Positions 1-6,143 are shown, numbered from the stretch's first letter. The stretch is 9,676 nt of DNA from an uncultured Prevotella sp. (GCA_937906765.1 CALCUV010000021.1:1-9676); one strand, 5' to 3'. Translations and numbers: made by a program. The notes: generated by a model not told the origin, from the sequence alone.

Positions 1-572
1 CACTTACGGCTTTGCCAATCATTGAAACGCAAGCAGGTGACGTTTCTGCGTATATCCCAACTAACGTAATTTCAATTACCGACGGACAGATTTACCTCGA
101 CACAAATCTCTTTAATCAGGGGTTCCGCCCTGCGATTGACGTTGGTATCTCTGTGAGTCGTGTGGGTGGTGCAGCGCAGATTAAGTCAATGAAGAAGATT
201 GCTGGTACATTGAAGATTGACCAAGCACAGTATCGTGAATTGGAGGCATTTGCTAAGTTCTCAAGCGATATGGACGCTGTAACAGCAATGACTATTGACC
301 GTGGACGTAAGAACAACCAACTTCTCATTCAGAAGCAGTATAGTCCAATGCCCGTTGAAGAGCAGGTAGCAATTCTTTATTGCGGTACGCGCGGTTTGTT
401 GAAGAACGTGCCTTTGGATAAGGTTAACGAATTCCAAGAACAGTATCTTCAAATCTTACGTACAAATCATCAAGATACGATTCTTCGTCCCCTTGCTGAA
501 GGTAAGTTAGATGATGAAATCTCAAAGCGTATTGAGAAAGTCGCTACTGATTTGACTGCACAGTTTAATTAA
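1..572 (+). CDS. atpA: F1Fo ATP synthase subunit alpha, C-terminal part (5' end outside the window)
   Basis: This is the C-terminal ~190 residues of the alpha subunit of F1, the non-catalytic nucleotide-binding subunit of the cytoplasmic alpha3beta3 head of ATP synthase. The frame is open from base 3 (L-T-A-L-P), so the gene continues upstream; the first Met-like codon (TTG at 12) is internal. Visible landmarks are [20 protein letters not shown], the end of the nucleotide-binding domain, followed by [18 protein letters not shown]. The Arg in [10 protein letters not shown] is the family's arginine finger, which reaches into the beta-subunit catalytic site. The remainder is the helical C-terminal domain, ending in TAA at 570-572. 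Full-length bacterial alpha subunits have about 510-530 residues, so roughly a third is present. atpG follows after 143 bp on the same strand, as expected at the end of a Bacteroidales atp operon. Identification is secure. Confidence 0.97.
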   Translation, partial: LTALPIIETQAGDVSAYIPTNVISITDGQIYLDTNLFNQGFRPAIDVGISVSRVGGAAQIKSMKKIAGTLKIDQAQYRELEAFAKFSSDMDAVTAMTIDRGRKNNQLLIQKQYSPMPVEEQVAILYCGTRGLLKNVPLDKVNEFQEQYLQILRTNHQDTILRPLAEGKLDDEISKRIEKVATDLTAQFN

Positions 573-710
573 GGTTGTAGGTTTTAGGTTATAAGGCAGG
601 GGGAGAGTACAACTGACAGAGAACAGGGTACAACTACCATCTGAATGGACTTCAGAACCTCAGAGCCTTAGAACCTCATCACCTCATAATCTCATAATCA
701 CAACAACCTT
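571..710. repeat. Nested inverted repeats in the atpA-atpG spacer
   Basis: The spacer is bounded by a perfect 8-bp inverted repeat, AAGGTTGT (571-578) and ACAACCTT (703-710). Inside it are AGGTTATAAGGC (586-597) and GCCTTAGAACCT (665-676), complementary at 11 of 12 positions, and a central hairpin TCTGAA-TGGAC-TTCAGA (640-656). GTACAACT occurs twice (607-614 and 628-635), and the right half carries degenerate AACCTCA/CCTCATAA units. The arms nest in order, so the transcript could fold into one long interrupted stem. No ORF is present. It could be a degenerate intergenic repeat element or an RNA structure that sets atpA/atpG expression; the sequence alone does not decide. Confidence 0.55.
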
Positions 711-715
711 ATATT

Positions 716-1570
716 ATGCCCAGTCTTAAAGAAGTAAAAAATAGAATCGCTTCGGTACAAAGTACGCGCAAGATTACGAGTGCGATGAAGATGGTGGCGA
801 GTTCCAAACTCCACCATGCTCAGCAGCGCATTGAGCAAATGCGTCCCTACGAAGAGCAGATTGCCCGTATTTTTCGCGCCTTTGTAAGTGATGCTGCAGA
901 GTATGTTCCTTATGTAACTCCTCGTCCAGTAACTAAGGTGGCATTAGTGTTGTTTACCTCTAACTCAAGTTTGTGTGGAGGTTTTAATAACAATGCTATC
1001 AAAAGTTTTACGGCAAAGGTCAGTGAACTCCGTGCTCAAGGTATTGAAATCTCGCAAGTTTATGCTATTGGACGTAAGGGACTTGATGCTGTGCGTCGCA
1101 TGGGGTTTACACCCGACGAAAGTTATTGTGCTCTGCTTGACCATCCTAATTATGGTGGTGTGAAGCAACTCGCTGAGCGACTCATGGCAAGTTATGACGC
1201 AAAGGAAATAGATGCCTGTCATCTGATTTATCACCATGCACAAAGTACTGCGCATCAGGTGTTGCGATATGAACAGTTTTTGCCACTGAGTTTACCTTCA
1301 GATGCTAAGGGTGGGGATAACTTCTATATTGTAGAACCCTCCTCTGAAGTGATATTTGAGCGATTGTTGCCCAAGGTTATTAACCTTTCGCTGTTTGCTG
1401 CTTTGCTTGATTCACTTGCTTCAGAACATGCCGCACGTGTAGTAGCGATGCAAGTGGCAACCGATAATGCCGACGAGTTACTCCGTTCGCTCCAGTTGCA
1501 ATACAACAAGACGCGTCAATCTGCCATTACCGCCGAACTCCTTGATATTGTCGGTGGTAGCATGCAATAA
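716..1570 (+). CDS. atpG: F1Fo ATP synthase subunit gamma
   Basis: The gamma subunit is the central rotor stalk of F1 and couples rotation of the Fo c-ring to catalysis in the alpha3beta3 head. The 284-residue length is normal for the family. The N-terminal helix (1-40) reads PSLKEVKNRIASVQSTRKIT followed by SAMKMVASSKL, the classic signature of gamma. The central Rossmann-like domain begins near residue 74 and carries SNSSLCGGFNNN (82-93), equivalent to the GLCG.N motif. The C-terminal helix (about 215-284) includes AMQVATDNADELL and ITAELLDIVGG, the conserved rotor tip. The start is ATG at 716, because the conserved MPSLKEV begins there; no Shine-Dalgarno sequence is visible, which is usual for this phylum. 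It lies downstream of atpA and is closed by a terminator at 1579-1616, so it is the last gene of the operon. Confidence 0.97.
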   Translation: MPSLKEVKNRIASVQSTRKITSAMKMVASSKLHHAQQRIEQMRPYEEQIARIFRAFVSDAAEYVPYVTPRPVTKVALVLFTSNSSLCGGFNNNAIKSFTAKVSELRAQGIEISQVYAIGRKGLDAVRRMGFTPDESYCALLDHPNYGGVKQLAERLMASYDAKEIDACHLIYHHAQSTAHQVLRYEQFLPLSLPSDAKGGDNFYIVEPSSEVIFERLLPKVINLSLFAALLDSLASEHAARVVAMQVATDNADELLRSLQLQYNKTRQSAITAELLDIVGGSMQ

Positions 1571-1578
1571 TAGTGTTG

Positions 1579-1616
1579 AAAAATCCGTAAATCTTCTATA
1601 AGGTTTACGGATTTTT
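1579..1616 (+). terminator. Rho-independent terminator of the atp operon
   Basis: A perfect 13-bp inverted repeat: AAAAATCCGTAAA (1579-1591) and TTTACGGATTTTT (1604-1616), with a 12-nt loop. The 3' arm ends in a run of five T. It starts 8 bp after the atpG stop codon. The stem has little GC (CCG core), but its position and symmetry are convincing. Confidence 0.85.
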
Positions 1617-1690
1617 AGTCTTTATTAATTTCAGATTTTGAACTTTCAATAATCTTGGTTTATGACAACCTTAAAAGGTGAACACAATTA

Positions 1691-1745
1691 GAAACTAAAT
1701 TCAAATTCTTTAAGATTCAATGCGCGTAATTAAAGATTTAGTTTC
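1691..1745. other. Hairpin-forming island between two convergent terminators
   Basis: The region 1617-1777 has no credible ORF and lies between the atpG and spt terminators. Within it GAAACTAAAT (1691-1700) and ATTTAGTTTC (1736-1745) form a perfect 10-bp inverted repeat. An inner pair, CTTTAA (1708-1713) and TTAAAG (1730-1735), can stack inside it and leaves the loop GATTCAATGCGCGTAA. No TTTG/TAnnTTTG promoter is visible next to it. It may be a small RNA fold, an old terminator or a chance AT-rich dyad. Confidence 0.4.
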
Positions 1746-1777
1746 AGCTTTTCATGTTATGTGTTTCTTTATATGAA

Positions 1778-1822
1778 AAACTGAGGGTTTGCCAAAACTA
1801 ATAGTTGGCAAACCCTCAGTTT
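1778..1822 (-). terminator. Strong terminator of spt, probably bidirectional
   Basis: A perfect 18-bp stem, AAACTGAGGGTTTGCCAA (1778-1795) and TTGGCAAACCCTCAGTTT (1805-1822), with a 9-nt loop. On the minus strand the 3' arm runs into TTTTTCATAT, a U-rich tail, 17 bp after the spt stop codon. On the plus strand it is followed by CTTATTTC, so it may also stop read-through from the atp operon. Confidence 0.9.
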
Positions 1823-1838
1823 CTTATTTCATTATTTA

Positions 1839-3026
1839 TTACTTGATGACACCAAGTTCTCTGAATACCTTAGAAAGTTTTTCTACAGCGAAGTCAACCT
1901 GTTCTTTTGTATGTGTTGCCATCAATGCTACACGTACCAATGTGTCTTGAGGTGCACAAGCAGGAGGAATTACGGGGTTGATGAACACACCTTCTTTGAA
2001 TGCCATCATTGTTGCTGCAAATGTCTTTTCAGGGTCGCGAACGTAAAGGGGAATGATGGGACTTTCTGTGTCACCAATTTCGAAACCAGCTTCGCGGAAC
2101 TTCACCAATGCGTAGTTAGTTACGTCCCAAAGAGCGGCAATGCGTTCAGGTTCTGACTGAATGATGTGCAACGCTTCTAATGCAGCAGCTGTTGCTGCAG
2201 GAGTGTTTGACGCAGAGAATATATATGTGCGACATGTGTGGCGAATCCAGTTGATAATTGTGCTATCAGCAGTGATGAAACCACCGATACTTGCGAGTGA
2301 CTTTGAGAAGGTACCCATAATGAGGTCAACTTCGTCGGTCAAACCAAAGTGGTCACAAACGCCACGACCATCACGACCGAACACACCTACACCATGTGCT
2401 TCGTCAACCATAATTGTTGCGTTATACTTCTTCTTTAAGCGCACAATTTCAGGCAAGTTGCAAAGGTCGCCTTCCATAGAGAAGACACCATCTACGATAA
2501 TCAATTTTACCGCGTCAGGTTCACAACGCTGTAACTGCTTTTCGAGGTCAGCCATGTCGTTGTGCTTAAACTTCAACTGCTTTGCCATTGACAGACGGCG
2601 ACCATCAATAATTGAAGCATGGTCACGATCGTCACAAATAATATAGTCGTTACGACCGCAAAGACATGCAATTACACCAGAGTTTACAGTGAAACCTGTA
2701 GAGAAGCATAATGCTTCGTCCTTACCTATAAACTTGGCAATTTCCTTTTCAAGTACAACGTGGAGGTCAAGAGTACCGTTCAAGAAACGACTACCTGCGC
2801 AACCAGAACCGTATTTGTCCAAGGCATCTTTAGCAGCCTTGATGATGCGTTCGTCACCAGGAAGTCCTGTATAAGCATTTGAACCGAACATCAATACGTG
2901 ATGTCCGCCCATTTCTACTTCGGTGCCTTGTTTACCATCGATTTCGCGGAAGTAAGGATACATTCCCTGCGCCATCAATTCTTGAGGAAGCGTATATTGC
3001 GCCAATCTTTCTTGAAGTAAACCCAT
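1839..3026 (-). CDS. spt: Serine palmitoyltransferase (alpha-oxoamine synthase family)
   Basis: A cytoplasmic PLP enzyme that condenses L-serine with a fatty acyl-CoA or acyl-ACP to give the 3-keto sphingoid base, the first step of sphingolipid synthesis in Bacteroidales. Visible features over 395 residues: GSNAYTGL (48-55); GSGCAGSRFLNGT (73-85), the glycine-rich substrate loop; DDRDHASI with His136, which stacks on PLP; VDEAHG with Asp208 and His211; and GTFSKSLASIGG with Lys242, the Schiff-base lysine. The N-terminus (MGLLQERLAQY) and the overall sequence match the Bacteroides Spt type as I remember it, rather than the E. coli Kbl type. Glycine C-acetyltransferase (kbl) is the likely automatic annotation and the main alternative; no threonine dehydrogenase gene is nearby. 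The start at 3026 fits the family N-terminus. The gene is monocistronic, with a terminator at 1778-1822, and divergent from a lipid kinase. Confidence 0.88.
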   Translation of the reverse strand: MGLLQERLAQYTLPQELMAQGMYPYFREIDGKQGTEVEMGGHHVLMFGSNAYTGLPGDERIIKAAKDALDKYGSGCAGSRFLNGTLDLHVVLEKEIAKFIGKDEALCFSTGFTVNSGVIACLCGRNDYIICDDRDHASIIDGRRLSMAKQLKFKHNDMADLEKQLQRCEPDAVKLIIVDGVFSMEGDLCNLPEIVRLKKKYNATIMVDEAHGVGVFGRDGRGVCDHFGLTDEVDLIMGTFSKSLASIGGFITADSTIINWIRHTCRTYIFSASNTPAATAAALEALHIIQSEPERIAALWDVTNYALVKFREAGFEIGDTESPIIPLYVRDPEKTFAATMMAFKEGVFINPVIPPACAPQDTLVRVALMATHTKEQVDFAVEKLSKVFRELGVIK

Positions 3027-3119
3027 AATAAAAGATTTTGTTTCTGTGTAATGTTAGCTGATACCATAAATATGAAGAATTCATACTTTCTTTCTATCTA
3101 CGGAATACCAAATTTTCGG

Positions 3120-3127
3120 CAAAATTA
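3120..3127 (-). promoter_or_regulatory. Candidate -7 element for spt
   Basis: On the minus strand this reads TAATTTTG, matching the Bacteroidetes TAnnTTTG box, and would give a leader of roughly 85 nt. No TTTG lies at the usual 19-21 bp upstream (the nearest is 31 bp away). Two direct CAAATTTTC copies (3109-3117 and 3128-3136) flank the box, and a 6-3-6 dyad TATGAA-GAA-TTCATA (3071-3085) lies in the leader. Tentative. Confidence 0.35.
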
Positions 3128-3252
3128 CAAATTTTCATTTGATTAGGGTCATATATATCAAAAAATCTAAACATAAATTACGCAGAAATGTCCACTTTGT
3201 GCAAGTTTTTCTTTTTTGCGTTTCAAATAAGTGAGAAATGAGAGGAAATAAC

Positions 3253-3260
3253 TAACTTTG
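3253..3260 (+). promoter_or_regulatory. Candidate -7 element for the lipid kinase gene
   Basis: TAACTTTG matches TAnnTTTG exactly and equals the box found at tRNA-Pro in this window. It lies 75 bp before the ATG at 3336, leaving a leader of about 70 nt. A TTTG exists at 3215-3218, but the 34-bp gap is too long, so the -33 box is weak or absent. The 309 bp between spt and this gene (3027-3335) hold the two divergent promoter candidates and no ORF that I trust. Confidence 0.45.
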
Positions 3261-3335
3261 TAACAGATTGGAAACTCATTTAGGCATCGCTTAGATTTAT
3301 TTTCATGTGTCCAACTTCTTATCATTATCACCGCT

Positions 3336-4364
3336 ATGCGCACTATTCTTTTCATCATAAACCCAAAGTCGGGCACCGACAAGAAATTATATGTCCGCCA
3401 AATCATTGGCAAGAAAATAGACGTCAGCAAGTTCAGTTATCAAGTTCGTTACACGGAATATGCTGGACATGCAGAAGTGTTGGCTCGCGAAGCCGTTGAG
3501 AAAGGGACGGATATCGTAGTGGCAGTTGGTGGAGACGGAACGGTTAACGAAGTTGCTCGTGCGCTGATTCATACACAGACGGCCTTGGGTATCATTCCTT
3601 GTGGTAGTGGTAACGGATTGGCGCGCCATCTGCAGTTACCCATGGACCCTGAAGGTGCTATCCAAATGATTAATGAGGCATGTATTAAGTCCCTCGATTA
3701 TGGCACGATGAACAATCTGCCCTTCTTCTGCACATGCGGTATGGGATTCGATGCTTTTGTAAGCATGAAGTTTGCTAATAGTGGGAAGCGCGGTTTGCTT
3801 TCTTACATTGAAAACACCCTTCGTGAAACCCTCACCTATAAACCCGATACTTATACGCTAACCCTTGACGATCAGCAGATAGAGCAACGTGCCTTCGTGA
3901 TTGCTTGTGCCAATGCCTCGCAATATGGCAACAATGCCTTCATCGCTCCTGCCGCAACGATGAGCGACGGACTCATGGACATTACCGTCCTCGAACCTTT
4001 CTCTGCCATTGAAGCACCCCAGTTGGCTCTCCAACTCTTTAATGGCACACTGACTACGAACAGTCGTGTGAAAACATTTAAAGCACGCAAGGCACATATT
4101 AAACGTTTGAGCAAGGCACCTGTTCATGTAGATGGTGACCCCCTATTAACTGACACTGAAATTGATGTAGAAATCCATCCTAAGGGCATTCTTATGGTTG
4201 TTAATCCTTCCGCGCCCCCACGTCGCCTAAATCTTCTTCAAGTCTTTTCAGATCAGTTTAATGAGTTGCCTCAGCATCTTATGGATATGAACACTGAGTT
4301 CACCCGAAGTAGTGAAAAGAACATTAAGCAATTCAACAAATCGGTCAAGAAGTTGATAGAGTAA
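3336..4364 (+). CDS. Diacylglycerol kinase-family lipid kinase (DAGK/sphingosine kinase fold)
   Basis: An ATP-dependent lipid kinase of the DgkB/YegS type, acting at the cytoplasmic face of the membrane. Residues 1-14 (MRTILFIINPKSGT) are the N-terminal strand and NPKSG loop. VGGDGTVNEV (64-73) contains the GGDGT nucleotide-binding motif; IIPCGSGNGLARHL (86-99) is the second glycine-rich motif. DGLMD (211-215) carries the expected catalytic Asp, and HVDGD (264-268) is the conserved C-terminal signature. The catalytic family (Pfam DAGK_cat) includes diacylglycerol, sphingosine and ceramide kinases, so the substrate is not settled. At 342 residues it is about 40 longer than DgkB or YegS; residues from about 292 form a charged, probably helical tail. 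It is divergent from spt across a shared promoter region, which raises the possibility of a sphingoid substrate (inference). The start is chosen because the family's strand 1 begins directly at this Met. Confidence 0.9.
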   Translation: MRTILFIINPKSGTDKKLYVRQIIGKKIDVSKFSYQVRYTEYAGHAEVLAREAVEKGTDIVVAVGGDGTVNEVARALIHTQTALGIIPCGSGNGLARHLQLPMDPEGAIQMINEACIKSLDYGTMNNLPFFCTCGMGFDAFVSMKFANSGKRGLLSYIENTLRETLTYKPDTYTLTLDDQQIEQRAFVIACANASQYGNNAFIAPAATMSDGLMDITVLEPFSAIEAPQLALQLFNGTLTTNSRVKTFKARKAHIKRLSKAPVHVDGDPLLTDTEIDVEIHPKGILMVVNPSAPPRRLNLLQVFSDQFNELPQHLMDMNTEFTRSSEKNIKQFNKSVKKLIE

Positions 4365-4397
4365 ACAATCATTGGCAGGAAGTTCTTTCCAGCGTAA

Positions 4398-4405
4398 TAT
4401 AATTG
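4398..4405 (+). promoter_or_regulatory. Weak candidate -7 element for the secreted-protein gene
   Basis: TATAATTG differs from TAnnTTTG at one position and lies 39 bp before the ATG at 4445. A TTG at 4372-4374 is 23 bp upstream, slightly too far. I see no terminator in 4365-4444, so transcription could also continue from the lipid kinase gene. Confidence 0.22.
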
Positions 4406-4444
4406 TGGCATATAATTAACTCATAATAGTTGTAATAAAAGAAA

Positions 4445-5578
4445 ATGATTTCCCCACAAATGTTTAAACACCTTGTTTCTATCTTCGCAATGCTCCTTTT
4501 GAGTGTTGCGGAGATTTTTGCTGGTGGCAAGTATGTATTAGTGACTTCTGTTGATGACTTAGAGGTCGGTGCGAAGGTTATAATTGTTAGTAGAGATTAT
4601 TCACTTGCCATGAGCACAGAACAGTCTGGACGTGGTCGTGGTCAAACTAACATTACATTTGCAGATGATGCTAAAACAATTATCTCAGACTTACAACTCC
4701 CAATCCAACAATTAGAAATCGTTACAGGGAGCAAGCAAGATTCTTATGCGCTGAGTTTTGGTGATTCATTTTTAAATAGTCCAAGCGGAAATAATTTAAA
4801 TTTTATAAAACAAAAGCAAAATTCCTCTAGCGTAAAAATTAGTATTACGGATTTAGGGATAGCAACTATTGAATTTCAAAGAACTTCTGATTTAAGTAGG
4901 TACCTTAAATACAATGGTTCAACCACATTCTCTTGCTACACAAAGGGGCATCATGGAGATATTTCTTTATTTCGATATGTGGAAGAACTCCCTAAATTTT
5001 CAATAAGCTCCGTAGGTTACGCCACATATTTCACTAATCATGCATTCATAATGCCTGAAGGAGTTGAAGGAGGCATCATCACAGCCGTGGATGGTCAGTC
5101 GTTATCAATAGATTATTGTTACGTTGCTGGCGATGTGGTTCCCGCAGAAACGGGATTGTTGCTTCGTGGGGAGCAAGGTGTGTATCGTTATAATACAACT
5201 CAGACTGACCTCGTTGCACCCGCCGAAAATATGCTTACAGGACTCTTAGTAGATGGAGAAACAACCGCTGAGGGTGATGTCCTCTACTACAAACTTGCAA
5301 ATGATGCTACTGACGGACTCGGATTTTACTGGGGAGCAGCAGATGGAGGCGCTTTCTATATTGCAGCCAATAAAGCATATTTGGCAGTTCCCAAAGCAAT
5401 GGGTGTACGTGGTTTTTCCTTGCAAGATATTACCACGACGGGAATCACAAACGTTGCTCATCGCCCCCTTCAAAAAGGAATCTTTGACCTACATGGTAAA
5501 TGTATAAACGTTACAGACGTAAACCTTTTGAAACAAGGTGTTTACATCGTTAACGGCAAGAAGATGATTGTTAGATAA
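4445..5578 (+). CDS. Secreted two-domain Bacteroidales protein, function unknown
   Basis: 377 residues beginning with a signal peptide: a hydrophobic core around residues 9-22 and likely cleavage after AEIFA (26). A second Met at residue 6 could be the real start. Residues 28-181 form a domain starting KYVLVTSVDDLEVGAKVIIV, a pattern I recall from Bacteroidales cell-surface proteins. Residues 186-330 form a second beta-rich domain (GYATYFTNHAFIMP, AETGLLLRGEQGVY, GLGFYWGAADGGAFYIAANK), also recurrent in this order. The tail (about 333-377) reads GIFDLHGK...LLKQGVYIVNGKKMIVR and resembles C-terminal sorting domains of the type IX secretion system, so export to the cell surface is plausible but not shown. 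No catalytic motif is recognisable. The first domain contains a very AT-rich block (4781-4840, about 23% GC) compared with the second (5281-5340, about 48%), suggesting domain shuffling. The 55-residue gene follows 20 bp downstream. Confidence 0.8.
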   Translation: MISPQMFKHLVSIFAMLLLSVAEIFAGGKYVLVTSVDDLEVGAKVIIVSRDYSLAMSTEQSGRGRGQTNITFADDAKTIISDLQLPIQQLEIVTGSKQDSYALSFGDSFLNSPSGNNLNFIKQKQNSSSVKISITDLGIATIEFQRTSDLSRYLKYNGSTTFSCYTKGHHGDISLFRYVEELPKFSISSVGYATYFTNHAFIMPEGVEGGIITAVDGQSLSIDYCYVAGDVVPAETGLLLRGEQGVYRYNTTQTDLVAPAENMLTGLLVDGETTAEGDVLYYKLANDATDGLGFYWGAADGGAFYIAANKAYLAVPKAMGVRGFSLQDITTTGITNVAHRPLQKGIFDLHGKCINVTDVNLLKQGVYIVNGKKMIVR

Positions 5579-5598
5579 TTTAGAAGATAAGCAGACGC

Positions 5599-5766
5599 AT
5601 GAGTAAAACATACATCTCGCCTCGAGTTGAGGTGGTTTCTTTTGAACTTGAAAATATCCTAGCAGGTTCTCCACAACTTCACAATAAATATACAGATAGC
5701 GAAGCCTTAACCCAGCGCTACCAACCCTGGAATTCTGAGGAGTGGACCTCTACAGAAGAGCAATAA
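5599..5766 (+). CDS. Small protein of 55 residues, function unknown
   Basis: A short ORF, ATG 5599 to TAA 5764-5766, beginning MSKTYISPRVEVVSFELEN and continuing ILAGSPQLHNKY; the rest is polar and rich in Glu, Thr and Trp (PWNSEEWTSTEEQ). The pattern Y-x-x-P-x-x-E-V-V-x-F-E-x-E-x-x-L-A-G-S is one I recall from many short, unnamed Bacteroidales ORFs lying beside surface-protein genes; that recollection is the main support for calling it real. There is no signal peptide, transmembrane segment or metal-binding motif. It starts 20 bp after the secreted-protein gene and is probably co-transcribed with it. It might be a leader or precursor peptide (the LAGS point dividing a conserved leader from a variable tail), a small regulator, or a fortuitous ORF. 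A hairpin begins at its stop codon. Confidence 0.6.
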   Translation: MSKTYISPRVEVVSFELENILAGSPQLHNKYTDSEALTQRYQPWNSEEWTSTEEQ

Positions 5767-5814
5767 TCCTTTTACGGTTCACATTAAATGAATGAAGATA
5801 ACCGTGGATTATTG
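5761..5814 (+). terminator. Bulged hairpin over the stop codon of the 55-residue ORF
   Basis: CAATAATCC (5761-5769) pairs with GGATTATTG (5806-5814), and ACGGTT (5774-5779) with AACCGT (5800-5805), giving 15 pairs with a TTTT bulge at 5770-5773 and a 20-nt loop. The stop codon TAA (5764-5766) is in the stem. The sequence after it (GTTTCTC) is only weakly T-rich, so this may be a weak terminator or an mRNA 3' structure rather than a strong stop. Confidence 0.45.
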
Positions 5815-5843
5815 GTTTCTCAAAACGTAGATTAATAGCATCA

Positions 5844-5913
5844 AAATTAAGTCTCACTTAGTAAAAACTCTTTGAGACTTAATTTAAACTCTTTGAGACT
5901 TAGTTTTTACTAA
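5844..5913. repeat. 17-bp direct repeats with 21-bp period inside overlapping inverted repeats
   Basis: AAACTCTTTGAGACTTA occurs at 5865-5881 and 5886-5902, exactly 21 bp apart. An inverted copy of its right half lies upstream: AAATTAAGTCTCA (5844-5856) is fully complementary to TGAGACTTAATTT (5873-5885). A second perfect 12-bp inverted repeat joins TTAGTAAAAACT (5858-5869) to AGTTTTTACTAA (5902-5913). The two stems overlap, so they are alternative folds. It lies in the 459-bp gene-free stretch 5767-6225, which holds this element, two smaller dyads (5947-5968 and 5999-6017), a terminator at 6048-6097 and the lipocalin promoter. A regulator-binding array or a switching RNA structure is possible. 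Confidence 0.6.
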
Positions 5914-6047
5914 AATAGATATGCTTTTGGAGAACACTTAATAGGACACAATTCAATGCTAAATTGTGGTGGTCGTATTACTTAAAAATTGTGTTTCACT
6001 AGGGGATAATCCGCTAGCAAATACACCTTCTTTAAGCATTATTGATA

Positions 6048-6097
6048 AGAACAAAAAGGGCTTGACAATACTAGTTTTGTCAAGCCCTTTTTGTTCT
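6048..6097 (+). terminator. Perfect 21-bp-stem terminator, symmetrical in both directions
   Basis: The left arm runs 6048-6068 and the right arm 6077-6097, 21 consecutive Watson-Crick pairs with an 8-nt loop (TACTAGTT) and a core of AAGGGCTTGAC. The 3' arm contains CCCTTTTTGTT, giving the T-run needed for termination on the plus strand. By symmetry it has an A-rich 5' arm and would also work on the minus strand. It probably ends transcripts that pass the 55-residue ORF and insulates the lipocalin promoter. Confidence 0.85.
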
Positions 6098-6143
6098 GCA
6101 ATAAATTTAAAAACTTCTAAATTAATGATTTTTAGGAATCTTT

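Noticed and set aside
1793..1800. Minus-strand TAGTTTTG as a -7 promoter box
   Set aside because: It matches TAnnTTTG, but it lies in the arm and loop of the spt terminator and has no gene downstream on that strand within reach.
1839..3026. Assignment as glycine C-acetyltransferase (Kbl)
   Set aside because: The catalytic residues are shared by both enzymes, but the N-terminus and overall sequence agree better with Bacteroides Spt as I remember it, and no threonine dehydrogenase gene is adjacent. The alternative is kept in the feature note.
3305..3499. ORF starting before and overlapping the lipid kinase in another frame
   Set aside because: Most of it is a shadow of the kinase coding region; an upstream-ORF control role has no supporting evidence.
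5844..5913. H-type RNA pseudoknot formed by the 13-bp and 12-bp stems
   Set aside because: The topology fits, but the loop that must cross the 12-bp stem would be a single nucleotide, too short. The stems are better seen as alternatives.
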